In this document: positions 11,173 through 20,484 of the stretch, one piece after another
How the letters are laid out: each line of letters starts with the position of its first letter
How positions within the stretch are numbered: position 1 is the stretch's first letter
Origin: Theodoxus fluviatilis
Taxonomy: Eukaryota > Mollusca > Gastropoda > Cycloneritida > Neritidae
Direction: 5' to 3'
DNA: 64,000 nt
Assembly: GCA_034096865.1 (NCBI GenBank)
Contig: JAWQFJ010002866.1
Span: forward strand, 43,405-107,404
Notes under the pieces: model-generated
Told to the model about the DNA's origin: nothing
Database searches by the model: none
Seen by the model: only the letters and a program-made list of their open reading frames with translations
Position numbers and translations under genes: made by a program

Positions 11173-13896
11173 TCAGACTTCTCTTCCTTTCTTCCGTTTC
11201 TTCCATTCACGCCCTCTTCTCCCTCTCTGCTTTGCCTCGCCGGGACAGTCATTAACACGCACTGTCCACCCGCCACCTGGGGTCTCCCTGGGCTCGGCAC
11301 TTTCCATCCCTGTCTCTACACGAGATTCAGTCCTCGCCTCCCTCTTGCAGTCCTCCATGGCCACATGGGGCTGTAGTACACTCATCATTCCTTCAACTGT
11401 CCTCTCCTCCTCTTCTTTCACACACACGTCTCTTCGTTCCACTGTCACCCCTGGGAAAGGCACACATTTCTCACCTCCTAAGCTAGCCTCGGGCACTCTT
11501 CTCAATTGGACATCTCGCCGTGGATAGCGTTTGCTCGATACACTTCTCTGGTATCTCTCACTCTCCATCCCAACGTGGTCACTCTCGCTGCTCTCTTCTG
11601 CTCTGTCACCCTTCATGACATTCACACCACTATCGGCAGGAACCGATAAACACAGACACGCTTTCACGCTTGCCTTGTTTTCTCTCTCCACCTGCACTAT
11701 TGCTTCTTCTCTGTCTCCTCTCTCCACTTGCACTACTTCCTGGGGGATGACTTGCTCAAACAGGGGTTTGAGTTCTCTATCTCCCGTCTGTTCCTCTAAC
11801 AGGTTGTCTTCCTTGCTGGAGTTTACCTCTACTGGGGTGCCTGTACTGGCATCCGCCTCTGTATTCCCCTCCGATCTCTGGCTAGGTACGTCGCTGTCCT
11901 GCCCTGTATCTGACTCTTCCTTTCGACTCCCGTCGCTGACTTCTGTGTCCGACTTCTCTGTCTGACTCCTGTCTCTGACCTCTAGGTCTGATTTCTCTCC
12001 TCGGACTACTGTCTCTACATTCTCTCCTAGGGAGGTCTCCGAGATATCTGTCTCCCTTTCTGCTTCTCTTCCACGCGCACGTGTCACCTCACATGCTGAG
12101 AAACCTGTCTCCTTCTCCCTATCTACTGTCACCACCTGGGGTGAAGTTAGGGTTAGCTCGACCTGCCTGGCAGGCGGCACTAAGTCATTACCCAAAATGA
12201 CGTCAAAGCTTCCACAGCCTATCATCCCATCTAGAACTGCTACTTGCACCGTTCCTGAGACTAGAGCGCTCTCTATCTCTACCTGATGGGTGGGAACGTA
12301 TTTCCCGACTCCAGGAATGATTCCTGACAACCAAGTCCTCCTGTCTGTCTCTCGGCTATTGAACGGCAGTACATCACCGCGCACTATCGTCACATTCGCG
12401 CCAGTATCTCTAAGCATTCGGACACGTTGCTTCGTTCCGCCTGGCAATCCTATCAGTCCTTGACTGATGTAAGGATCGAATTCCCCTCTCGGTCCGAGAC
12501 CGGTGATCGGGCGAGATTCGTCTCCTTTCTGGGGTTCTACACCCTCCCTGCCTAGCCACTGCGTTTTGGGCTGCTCCCTGAACACGCGACACGCAAACAT
12601 AGAATGAGACGTTGGTTGGTTAAGACGGCAATCTCTGGAGAAATGGCCGAATTCCTTACATCGATAGCACTGGATTTGGGAAAGGTCTATCCCTTCCCGT
12701 TTCTCTCCACCCTGGTTCCTATGCCCTGCATGGCTCCCTCGACTATGACTTCCATTCTTAGAATGGTCATATGCTCTCTGGTGAGGCTTCCCACCTCCGA
12801 ACTTCCCTTGTGCTGGAGAATTCCCTCTCCCTGCATTCCCTACTTGGCAGTGCACTGCCGCGTACGTGTCGCATACCGTAGCGGCCTGATCTAGGGTTTC
12901 TACCCTGCGATCTGAGAGATGCATCCTGAGATCGTCAGTCACTCTCTCATGAAACGCCTCCATGAGCATTGTCTCCCTGAGCTTCTCATAGCTATTTCCC
13001 ACCTCTTCTGCCCGTAACCACCTGTCAAACGTGGTTCTTAGATCATGAGCAAATTCTCTGAAAGTTTTTCTCTCTGCTTTCTGCAGGCTACGGAATTTCT
13101 TTCTATAGCTTTCAGGTACGAGTTGGTACTCCCTCAAGATAGCTTCCTTCACTCTCACATAGTCCTGACTGTCTTCTGTAGTTAGAGAAACAAAAACGTC
13201 GCGTGCTTTTCCTACTAGCACGGACTGTAGGAGTGCTGTCCACTTTTCTCTGGGCCAGTTCCAGGTGATAGCAGTCTTCTCAAAGTACTCAAAATAGCTT
13301 TCCAGATTTGCCTCATCAAATGCTGGAACTTTGTCTACCTTCACGGTGACCGACTCACTGCTGCTACTACCACTGGATTCTCTCCTATCTCTGGATTGCA
13401 GTTCTAGTTCTCTAAGCTTGACTTCTTTCTGCATCTCCATCTCCAGCTGCATCTGTCTCAGGGCTATTTCCTGCTGCTTCTCCTGCTGCTTCAGTGCTAT
13501 CTCCTGCTCCATCTGTCTCAGTGCCCTCTCCTGCTGCATCTCATGCTGCTTTAGTGCTATCTCATGCTGCATCTCAAGCTTCCTAAGTTCTAATGGGTCT
13601 GGCATGCTTGCCATTCCATTTCTACTCCCTGGTGTCGAACGACCAGAATTTTGACCTTCTTGTTCTTCTGCTTGATTTAGACTTGCCATGTTAAAATCAA
13701 GTTCTGCCTCCTTCCCTGAATCTACAAGAATTTCCTTGTTTCTAAGACCCTCTATCAATTGTGCTCTGATGATCTCAACCCTCCCTTTTTTGATACTGAT
13801 TTCAAAGTGCTCGGCAATCTGCAACAATTCTTTCTTTGTTGCATTACTTAGGATTTGTACATCTAAGTTTGTGATAAAATTCGTAACTGTGTCCAT
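11173..13896 (-). CDS. Gag-protease polyprotein of LTR retroelement (907 aa)
   Basis: Residues about 20-55 form a SAP-like helical segment (KKELLQIAEHFEI). Residues 105-170 are a Q/E/M-rich coiled coil of repeated QxEIALKQ units. Residues 190-350 resemble a SCAN/retrotransposon capsid fold (FREFAHDLRTTFDRW, LMEAFHERVTDDLR). A zinc knuckle CYRCKEFGHFSRDC lies at 410-423. A retropepsin-like domain follows, with catalytic DTG at 497-499 and flap-side VILGND near 566-571. Residues 600-907 are a charged, low-complexity tail without recognised domain where a polymerase would normally follow. The frame is intact with no stops. The start ATG at 13894-13896 lies about 350 bp inside the 5' LTR. It would assemble particles and process itself; polymerase and integrase would have to come from another element. 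Confidence 0.85.
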   Translation of the reverse strand: MDTVTNFITNLDVQILSNATKKELLQIAEHFEISIKKGRVEIIRAQLIEGLRNKEILVDSGKEAELDFNMASLNQAEEQEGQNSGRSTPGSRNGMASMPDPLELRKLEMQHEIALKQHEMQQERALRQMEQEIALKQQEKQQEIALRQMQLEMEMQKEVKLRELELQSRDRRESSGSSSSESVTVKVDKVPAFDEANLESYFEYFEKTAITWNWPREKWTALLQSVLVGKARDVFVSLTTEDSQDYVRVKEAILREYQLVPESYRKKFRSLQKAERKTFREFAHDLRTTFDRWLRAEEVGNSYEKLRETMLMEAFHERVTDDLRMHLSDRRVETLDQAATVCDTYAAVHCQVGNAGRGNSPAQGKFGGGKPHQRAYDHSKNGSHSRGSHAGHRNQGGEKREGIDLSQIQCYRCKEFGHFSRDCRLNQPTSHSMFACRVFREQPKTQWLGREGVEPQKGDESRPITGLGPRGEFDPYISQGLIGLPGGTKQRVRMLRDTGANVTIVRGDVLPFNSRETDRRTWLSGIIPGVGKYVPTHQVEIESALVSGTVQVAVLDGMIGCGSFDVILGNDLVPPARQVELTLTSPQVVTVDREKETGFSACEVTRARGREAERETDISETSLGENVETVVRGEKSDLEVRDRSQTEKSDTEVSDGSRKEESDTGQDSDVPSQRSEGNTEADASTGTPVEVNSSKEDNLLEEQTGDRELKPLFEQVIPQEVVQVERGDREEAIVQVERENKASVKACLCLSVPADSGVNVMKGDRAEESSESDHVGMESERYQRSVSSKRYPRRDVQLRRVPEASLGGEKCVPFPGVTVERRDVCVKEEEERTVEGMMSVLQPHVAMEDCKREARTESRVETGMESAEPRETPGGGWTVRVNDCPGEAKQRGRRGREWKKRKKGREV

Positions 13897-14223
13897 GACT
13901 TATCTTCAAACTCAGCTAAGGTTGTCCAAAATTCTAATTCTTAACTGTCATCACCTAAGCAAAAATGTCACGTCGATTGTCAGTCTGATCAATACACAAT
14001 GAAATGCATGAGTTCCTTTCACAGGTGAAGCAAGTCAAAGTAACAGAGTTGACAACACAATCTTTCGTTCAGACACACAGCTTGCTCACTCTTTTCCAAT
14101 AGGTCAATGTTCTAGAAAAACAGTTTCTCACAGCTCAAATTTCTATTACAGTGGATGGAATGATTGATTCAAATCTCTTATGAATTTTTCAACTGTTACA
14201 AAGTTTTACTAATTGTTCAAAAT

Positions 14224-14241
14224 CTCGGACTGAGCTACCCA
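14224..14241 (-). other. Candidate primer-binding site
   Basis: Two nucleotides inside the 5' LTR the minus strand reads TGGGTAGCTCAGTCCGAG. The TGG start and position are those of a tRNA primer-binding site. The sequence also resembles a tRNA D-arm in sense orientation, so the primer is uncertain. Confidence 0.4.
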
Positions 14242-14243
14242 AT

Positions 14244-15309
14244 TGTTACGAACGGGGCTCTTTATCTCCCATTCAAGAGAGATTGGTCTAGGGGTTTTTC
14301 TTACCGTTCCGTAACATTCTCTTTCATTCCATGCAATGCAAGTGAACAAGACCGTACAGAGGAGAAAGTGAGGATTGAACTTTAAAGATGACTTTTAATA
14401 ATAATAGGTGAAATGATAATTCTTAATGTAACTAATTTAAGGTATCAAAATGTAAGGTTTAGCCAGCCAGCCTTTGGGATACGACTTATCTGATTGCGTC
14501 AGCCTCTGCTGACCGCCGTTGAATGTAGTGTCTTTCTGACGAGGGTGAAGAAACGGTGGGCCATTAACGTCGGGTTATTTATAGCCTGGTCAGGGCTCGT
14601 TGAAGCGTGAGGCTGGTGGAAGGGAGGGTTCCATCTTTCGTCTCCCCTCCTAGGTGAAACGTGGAGTAGGTCGGGCTTGGCGTGGTCAGTTGCCTCGTCA
14701 TGGCGATTGGCGTGGGGGCGGGCGTTGAGGCTTGAACCGTGGGCAGGCGGGGGTCGGGGCTAATCAGGCATGACTGCCTGATGCTCTCTCGGCTGGGCGG
14801 CGGATTCGCATTCCGTCCCAGTCTGGTTGACCTCCAGCGCTTTCCGTCGCACGGTCAGGTGCGGCGGGCAGGTGTGGCGCGAGGTGTTGGCAGGAAGAGA
14901 GAGAGGGAGAGGGTCGGAGAGTGTTTTATAGATGCACTCAGTGTCCGGTGCTGACCAATCGCGCTCCAGACGCCATCTTGCCCTCATCACGAGACCCCGG
15001 TCACGAGATCTTGTTTACAAGCCGGATTCTTTTGTCACCTCTGGTCACGAGATGTGGATGACGCGACCTGCATCAGAGGCCGGCGTCACGAGATTGGGCT
15101 CCTTTGTCTACACACACTGACCAGTCCTATTTTTGGCACAGGCACGACGCAGTAGAAACGTTCAAATCTCCTTTGTCCTTTTCAAAATCCCACCCTGACA
15201 CAATTTCCTAACTGCTGGCTGGGTTATCTAAAAGCTAGGTTTGAGAACTGGCTGGCTCATATACTTATTCATATAACTAACTTACAACAAAATCTCTCCA
15301 TTCATCACA
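14244..15309 (-). repeat. 5' LTR
   Basis: The upstream LTR in element orientation, 1066 bp, abutting the CTAT duplication at 15310-15313. It carries a TATAAAA box at 14924-14930 and a second TATAAATA-like site near 14576-14583. Confidence 0.9.
14924..14930 (-). promoter_or_regulatory. TATA box in 5' LTR
   Basis: The minus strand reads CATCTATAAAACACTC. The same motif is in the 3' LTR at 10357-10363. Its place inside the LTR is that expected for the U3 promoter; the start site itself is not visible. Confidence 0.5.
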
Positions 15310-15313
15310 CTAT

Positions 15314-15907
15314 CATTAGCTCCTTTTCAGGTATTAATTATTATGCTTAAAATACTTGCCAATATTTGTTGTATCCGCAGCCATATTAGAAAACTAATTA
15401 GCATAAGTTATGCAAACACATCACAGGTAGACAGCACTTTAGAAGTACAACCTGTTGGGTGAGAGAACTGGACCCCCAAAAATCAACTGACAAACAAATT
15501 ATGGTTACCTTAATTCTCATGAATATTATAAGACAAGACTTTTGACATGATCACCAATTTAAGTCTTCATCCAAACACATGTATTCCAGAAAAGCACAGT
15601 TTTTCTGCTTTTTCATCTTGAAGACACTTAAAACCATGAGAGAGGGGAAAAAGTTATCACTCAGTACATGTATTTACTAAGTTTTATCCAGTTGGTAATT
15701 CAGTAGTTGACTAGTGCCCATGGTGTAGTTTACAGTCTTGGTAACAGTACTCAACCATGCATGGGAAAACAACATAAGGTCAGAAAATGAGATGTTTCGA
15801 CCACAATGTTATATATACATTCATGCATATTCCAGGAAAAAACAAATCCAGCAGGTTCATAGAGAAAAGTCTATTTTTTAAAATGTTTTACAGTAATGTA
15901 AAGCTCA
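15314..15907. other. No gene recognised
   Basis: AT-rich unique sequence between the LTR element and the MITE; only short open frames. Confidence 0.4.
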
Positions 15908-16143
15908 GGGCCCGTATTCACAACGGCGATTTATCAGCGATTTATTTGAACCCCGATTTATCTCTAAACTCAGACGATTCCAACTGCCTGTTCCGCTCTC
16001 CCTTGGCTGGAAACCAGTATATATAGTAAAGCGCAACCTAGAATCCTCTGACGAGCGTACCTTATCTAACCGATCAAGATAACGCGGGGCTATGGGATAA
16101 ATCGAGTGTTGAAAAGATAAATCGCCGTTGTGAATACGGGCCC
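15908..16143. mobile_element. MITE with GGGCCCGTATTCACAACGG termini (copy 1)
   Basis: The 236-bp element starts GGGCCCGTATTCACAACGGC and ends with the reverse complement; the terminal inverted repeats are about 27 bp (to CGATTTAT). A second copy at 56556-56791 lies in the opposite internal orientation. No ORF; both are non-autonomous. I could not define the target duplication. Confidence 0.85.
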
Positions 16144-16611
16144 AGGAAAGCAAATATGTAACTTAGTGTGCTGATGACTTTTCTCAGGATTAGCATGAAA
16201 ACTATTTTGCCAACTCTAGCGGTGTTTCTCATGCATGATCCATTTTATTGATGCAAAAATTAATAGATGCATTATAATACCATTCCAATGAAGACTCTTT
16301 GTCTTCTATTTCATGTCAGTGTTTTAACGAGAGATACTTTAAGAGGCAGCGTGATATAAATATATACATAATCTGCAATCCATAAAATAGACCATGTTCT
16401 CCAACAGCCACTGAAATGCAGTAAGTAACATCATTCTGATTAAGTAGTCCTGTGATAAAACTACATTTCTGTGAGAATAATGCAGTGTTATACTTTTAAG
16501 AGGTTTGTTTAATTAACACTCTATGCTGTGAAGCTAATTCTAAATCACATAACTACTGCATCTTCATCTTACTCAGTTACTGTATCCGTTTCCTCTTCCT
16601 TGAACACAAGA

Positions 16612-16682
<71 letters not shown>

Positions 16683-16889
16683 GCATCCGTCAGTCTCGTG
16701 AGACTATGGGGTGTGCGCCAGGTTTGGTCAGTCCGGGGTTGAGATGCAGCGTACTCTGTGGCTGTAGAGCCCGATCCTTGACTGCTTGAGCCACATGCTG
16801 ATGCTCTGTTGCACTTGTCGCAAGTGAAGTCTTGGCGTGGCTCTGTGGATGCCGACGCTATCCTCTGCGTATATGTATATATATATATA

Positions 16890-16978
<89 letters not shown>

Positions 16979-17495
16979 AACCTCCGCTGGAACCTGGACG
17001 TTCGTATGGCGACAGTGAAGGAGAGACCGCACCAACTCAAAACAGACGGAAGTTGACGGAACCACGTGAATTGTTGACGCATGCGCCCTTCGCTTGGAAG
17101 ATGTCGACGCTCTACCAAAGTACTTACGTTCTTTGGCTCTACGAAGCGTTAGACTGCTGCACTGATTTTACCAACTCATATTCGTTTTAATATGGTTGCA
17201 AGAAGCATCTGACGTGTCATTTTGTGTTTTTATTGCACAATTATGGAACGGCAAGGTCTTGTTTTGGTTTTCACGTTACCGTCACCGTGACCGTGTGATC
17301 TGCCGCATTGAACTGAACTCCAGTAACGCAATCGTTAATCTTTTGACCTAATTATCCCACCATCGAATAAAATTATGATTTTTCTTTGCATCGTGAACTT
17401 GTCACATACTTTTCATAGAGCAGATTTTAATAAAGGACGATATACGCAAATTGTATTTTGTATAACTATGATATTTTACCCTTAGTATGGTAGAG
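16144..17495. repeat. Non-coding stretch with AT, GT and GA microsatellites
   Basis: AT repeat at 16614-16674, then TA/GT/GA at 16873-16975. Between them lies about 200 bp with GTCAGTCTCGTGAGACTATGG, origin unknown. The part after 17000 is less repetitive but holds no gene I can support. Confidence 0.7.
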
Positions 17496-17567
17496 TCCCA
17501 TGTGGTCTAGTGGTTAGGATTCCTGGCTTTCACCCAGGCGGCCCGGGTTCAATTCCCGGCATGGGAA
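17496..17567 (+). tRNA. tRNA-Glu (anticodon TTC)
   Basis: A 72-nt cloverleaf: acceptor TCCCATG pairs with CATGGGA. The D-arm contains TGGTCTAGTGGTTAGGAT (A box). The anticodon stem CCTGG/CCAGG encloses loop CTTTCAC, giving anticodon TTC. The T-arm CCGGGTTCAATTCCCGG holds the B box. No intron. A short T run follows within 10 nt, as expected for RNA polymerase III termination. Confidence 0.95.
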
Positions 17568-17700
17568 CATATTTTTACTTATTTTTTTGTCCATCCAAAT
17601 TCGTAGTAATGTTTAATCAGGCGGCCCGGGTTCAATTCCCGGCATGGGAACATATTTTTACTTATTATATCGTCCATCCAAATTCGTAGTAATGTTTAAT
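17537..17700 (+). repeat. 82-bp tandem duplication including the tRNA 3' half
   Basis: AGGCGGCCCGGGTTCAATTC, the rest of the tRNA 3' half and about 50 bp of flank are repeated directly from about 17619. The duplicate holds a B box and 3' acceptor strand but no 5' half, so it is a tRNA fragment. The copies differ mainly in the T-rich flank (TTTTTTTG against TTATATCG). Confidence 0.9.
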
Positions 17701-17962
17701 CACTTCAAAGAGCATACGGCATTCTTAAATTTTAGATGAGTCACTTGATACTTACTAACCACGCACTTGTAAGGGGTTTTGCTGGGGAAATGTTCAGGCA
17801 GGTATAACGACATTAACTCCCCCGGACGTCAAGACTGGGAGGAAAAGGAATGAGAGGAAGGAGGCAGAGAAAGCAGAAGCTGCCCTCTAGCTAAAGGATG
17901 TCATCGATGTGGTACACACAGACATGGCAGGGCTAGGAATGCGGTGCAACAGAACATTTGCC

Positions 17963-18299
17963 AGTTCAGTTCAGTTCAGTCTCTTAACCCTGAGATGGGT
18001 TGTTGAGGCACCACTGATGACTTTCGGACAATCTTCCTCCTTCGATCTATATCCTCTGTGGCTCGCTGTGAGTCAGCAAAGGTTAAGCCTGTCCACTCTT
18101 TGATGTTGTCTTCCCACCTCTTTCTCTGCCTGCCTCTCCTCCTCCCACCTGGTACGGTACCTTGCAGGATGGTCTTGGCCAGCCAACTGCCTCTTGACAC
18201 GTGACCGTACCACTTCAGCTTTCTGCTTTTCACGATTGACAGCAGGTCTTCGTACTGTCCAATTGCTCTCCTGATCCTGTTGCTGACTTCCTCATTCTT
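17963..18299 (-). mobile_element. 5'-truncated LINE copy (3' end of RT ORF), split by a penelope-like insert
   Basis: The minus strand encodes NEEVSNRIRRAIGQYEDLL, KLKWYGHVSRGSWLAKTI and RRRGRQRKRWEDNIKEW, the C-terminal region of an endonuclease-reverse transcriptase LINE. It ends in an (ACTGA)n tail (plus strand TTCAG repeats). It is the same family as 28347-31155. The remaining 5' fragment resumes at 19699-19723 beyond the inserted element. Confidence 0.85.
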
Positions 18300-18392
18300 T
18301 CCGACCATCCGACTTGAGATGAACCACTCTTCTCAGTCGGTCACTTTCCTGGACACACCTCCCTATATCGCAAAGCAACGGATACCGGACAA

Positions 18393-19262
18393 ATGCTCCA
18401 CTCTGCCAGCTTCCATCCGAGACGCACCAAAGAGGCCATCCCCTATGGACAGGCCCTGCTGATCCATCGGATCTGCTCAGACCCTTTGGATCGAGACGCC
18501 CACCTACAGGATCTGGAAGCCACACTCCTCCGTAGCGGTTACCGCAGGGAGTCCATCCGCAGACAGTTCCGCAGGGCGATTTCATGCATGGAGCGTACAG
18601 ACCTGCTAATCCGTCGGAGAAGGGACACTGAGGCCAGCCGAGTCCCTTTCGTCACGCAGTACTTTACTGGCGCGGAGAAGCTACAACGGGAACTCGGGCA
18701 CCTCCAAAACCTCATCTGCCACGACCAGTACCTCTCGGAGGTACTCCCTGAGCCACCCATGGTGGCCTTCCGACAACCTCCCAACCTGAGAAGCAGGATA
18801 GTCCGCAGCCTGCTCCCTGACTCCGCGGTAGATGCCGTACAACCCTGCAAGACTGCCAGGTGTTCTACCTGTGCCATCATCTGCACCGATACCACCATAG
18901 TCAGGGACCACGTGACACACCGAGTAAGGGGCCAGTACTCTTGCTCCTCCAGCCACGTGGTCTACCTCATCCGTTGCCGCAGAGGGTGCAGCGACGCATG
19001 GTATGTCGGAGAAACCAGCCAACAGCTCCGACAGCGCATGAACAGCCATCGCGCTACCATCAGGAACGGTTCCCCCCTGCCTGTGGCCGAGCACTTCAAC
19101 CTCCCGAGCCACACCACCTCTGACATGCTCGTCAGTGTGCTAAGAGGTGGACTGACTGACCTACAGCGACGCAGAGTGGCTGAGCTCAAACTCATGTCCA
19201 AATTCCACACCCACGAGGATGGCCTCAATAGGGACATGGGACTCCTGAGTCACTATCGATGA
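18393..19262 (+). CDS. Penelope-like C-terminal RT region and GIY-YIG endonuclease (partial)
   Basis: The 289-codon open frame begins LHSASFHPRRTKEAIPYGQA, typical of the region after the RT palm. A Cys cluster (CKTARCSTCAIIC) and the GIY-YIG core follow: VVYLIRC about 17 residues before WYVGET, with LRQRMNSHR as the downstream Arg helix. In this family the nuclease nicks target DNA. The preceding SVTFLDT segment is in another frame (around 18335-18390), so an indel breaks the ORF near 18390. The N-terminal RT is absent; the copy is dead as an element, although this frame itself is intact. Confidence 0.85.
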   Translation: MLHSASFHPRRTKEAIPYGQALLIHRICSDPLDRDAHLQDLEATLLRSGYRRESIRRQFRRAISCMERTDLLIRRRRDTEASRVPFVTQYFTGAEKLQRELGHLQNLICHDQYLSEVLPEPPMVAFRQPPNLRSRIVRSLLPDSAVDAVQPCKTARCSTCAIICTDTTIVRDHVTHRVRGQYSCSSSHVVYLIRCRRGCSDAWYVGETSQQLRQRMNSHRATIRNGSPLPVAEHFNLPSHTTSDMLVSVLRGGLTDLQRRRVAELKLMSKFHTHEDGLNRDMGLLSHYR

Positions 19263-19415
19263 AGCTGTCCCCGCACGCCTTTTTAGTGCTTACCCTGTTG
19301 AGGCCGCTCCCGCCCCGTGATGTTGGTGCAAAGCACTCCTTTTGGCTTCCTTCACTGAACTCTCCTCACTACCTCGCCGCCCTGCACGTGTTTCACCGGC
19401 CCTTGTCACAGTATA

Positions 19416-19494
19416 TATTTCTTTTCCACAGCCAGCCTTGTTACTTTGGCCTGATGAAGAAGCCTCAGCTTCGAAAGCTTGCCGTAAAGAAATA
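19416..19494 (+). ncRNA. Hammerhead-ribozyme-like motif in penelope 3' region
   Basis: CTGATGA (19451-19457), a 5-bp hairpin GAAGC-CTCA-GCTTC (19459-19472) and GAAA (19473-19476) are in hammerhead core order. A 9-bp helix TATTTCTTT/AAAGAAATA (19416-19424, 19486-19494) closes the outside. Penelope-like elements are known to carry such ribozymes. An extra A between core and stem II and a poor stem III mean activity is doubtful. Confidence 0.45.
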
Positions 19495-19791
19495 CAGAGC
19501 ATCGCTGCACGCCCCTGCCAACCCGCTGCCTCTCCATCCTGTAGCGGTGATTACCCGCATCGGCGGCAGTACAACCCCCAAACGGCCCTCTTAAGGGCCA
19601 GACTTGCTCATGAAAGAAACAGTCGGTTGCTTGTCTTCTACTCTTCTTTTCAGTAACGGTACACCCGACCCCGGCACTTAGATATATTCCTCATTCTTGA
19701 CATGATCGTTATATGAGATGTTCATTTTCCAAGCAGTCCGCACTTGGCAAGAGGGAAATGGTCGTGGTGGAGGTCAGGCACGGTGAGGAGC

Positions 19792-19983
19792 AACAGAAAA
19801 TTGCAAGGGCCACGACACAAAGTCTACAGGGACAGTGGACCACTTGGGAAGATGTAGTCCAGAAGAACCTGAGGCTTGTTCAGGAGTAACAGAAAATTGC
19901 AAGGGCCACGACACAAAGTCTACAGGGACAGTGGACCACTTGGGAAGATGTAGTCCAGAAGAACCTGAGGCTTGTTCAGGAGT
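19792..19983. repeat. 96-bp tandem duplication
   Basis: AACAGAAAATTGCAAGGGCC through GAACCTGAGGCTTGTTCAGG is present twice with period 96, nearly identical. The second copy runs into the TIR element that starts at 19969, so the duplication includes its terminal sequence. Confidence 0.85.
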
Positions 19984-20482
19984 ACAAAACGCTGCATGAG
20001 CGCTTCATGTTGGCAATTGAGCGCTCTTTGCCTCTCCTGAACACCTACAGATTTTGTGCAGAGCTTCACTTGTTAAAGGGGAGGTAAATCTTCTGCGCCT
20101 CATGTTGTGTTGATAGACGCTAAGAAAGTGTTTTCTTTGCCAAATACATCGTTTATGCACGTTTAAATGTATTCTGCATGAATAAAGTCCACTACTGTGT
20201 CATCCTTACTTGCCATTACTCGCGCATACAGGGCGCTTGGGGTAATTAAAGCCCGTTCCAGTCCCAAAATGATGTTTCTGAGGGTTATTTAACGCATCGA
20301 CGGCCAGTGCGGGATCGAAGACGCCATTTTGAAAATGATGCAAAATCGTCTCAATCTTCTCGGATTGGTGATTCTCAGCGCTGCTCAGCGCTGAGTGAAT
20401 CACGCCCCCTAATTGCTGTTCAGGAGTGAATCACATGTAGCGCTGAGCAGCGCTTTGCAGCGCTGCGCCTCCTGAACAAGCC
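19969..20482. mobile_element. TIR element copy A (GGCTTGTTCAGGAG family)
   Basis: The 514-bp element starts GGCTTGTTCAGGAG and ends CTCCTGAACAAGCC. Internally it has palindromic AGCGCTGCTCAGCGCT blocks and a conserved start of a short ORF (LHERFMLAIERSLPL). It lacks an 800-bp core found in the inverted copy next to it. Confidence 0.8.
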
Positions 20483-20484
20483 TC

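Larger units (their letters stand above)
9678..15309 (-). mobile_element. LTR retroelement with gag-protease but no polymerase (5.6 kb, young)
   Basis: Two direct repeats of 1065 and 1066 bp (9678-10742 and 14244-15309) start TGTTACG and end ATCACA on the plus strand. They are flanked by the 4-bp duplication CTAT (9674-9677, 15310-15313). I noticed one difference between the LTRs, near 10252 (CCCCTCT against CCCAGTCT), which implies a recent insertion. The element reads on the minus strand. It holds a single 907-codon ORF with capsid-like, zinc-knuckle and retropepsin motifs. No reverse transcriptase, RNase H or integrase is present; only 430 bp separate the ORF stop from the 3' LTR. It is therefore non-autonomous for copying. 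The gag type suggests Ty3/gypsy kinship. Confidence 0.9.
18300..19686 (+). mobile_element. 5'-truncated penelope-like element
   Basis: The insert is bordered by the 12-bp direct duplication TTCCTCATTCTT (18288-18299 and 19687-19698), and the LINE sequence continues on both sides. It carries the C-terminal part of a penelope-type ORF with a GIY-YIG nuclease, then a 3' region with a hammerhead-like motif. Most of the reverse transcriptase is missing. Confidence 0.85.

Noticed and set aside
11345..13654. Plus-strand frames opposite the gag-pro ORF
   Set aside because: Shadows of the minus-strand 907-codon frame, which has the recognisable zinc knuckle and protease motifs.
16682..16870. Possible zinc-finger-like fragment (FTCDKCNRA) on the minus strand between microsatellites
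   Set aside because: Too short and without the second Cys/His half; may be a retroelement scrap but cannot be supported.
19259..19656. Small ORFs downstream of the GIY-YIG frame
   Set aside because: They lie over the non-coding 3' region with the hammerhead-like motif; no domain.
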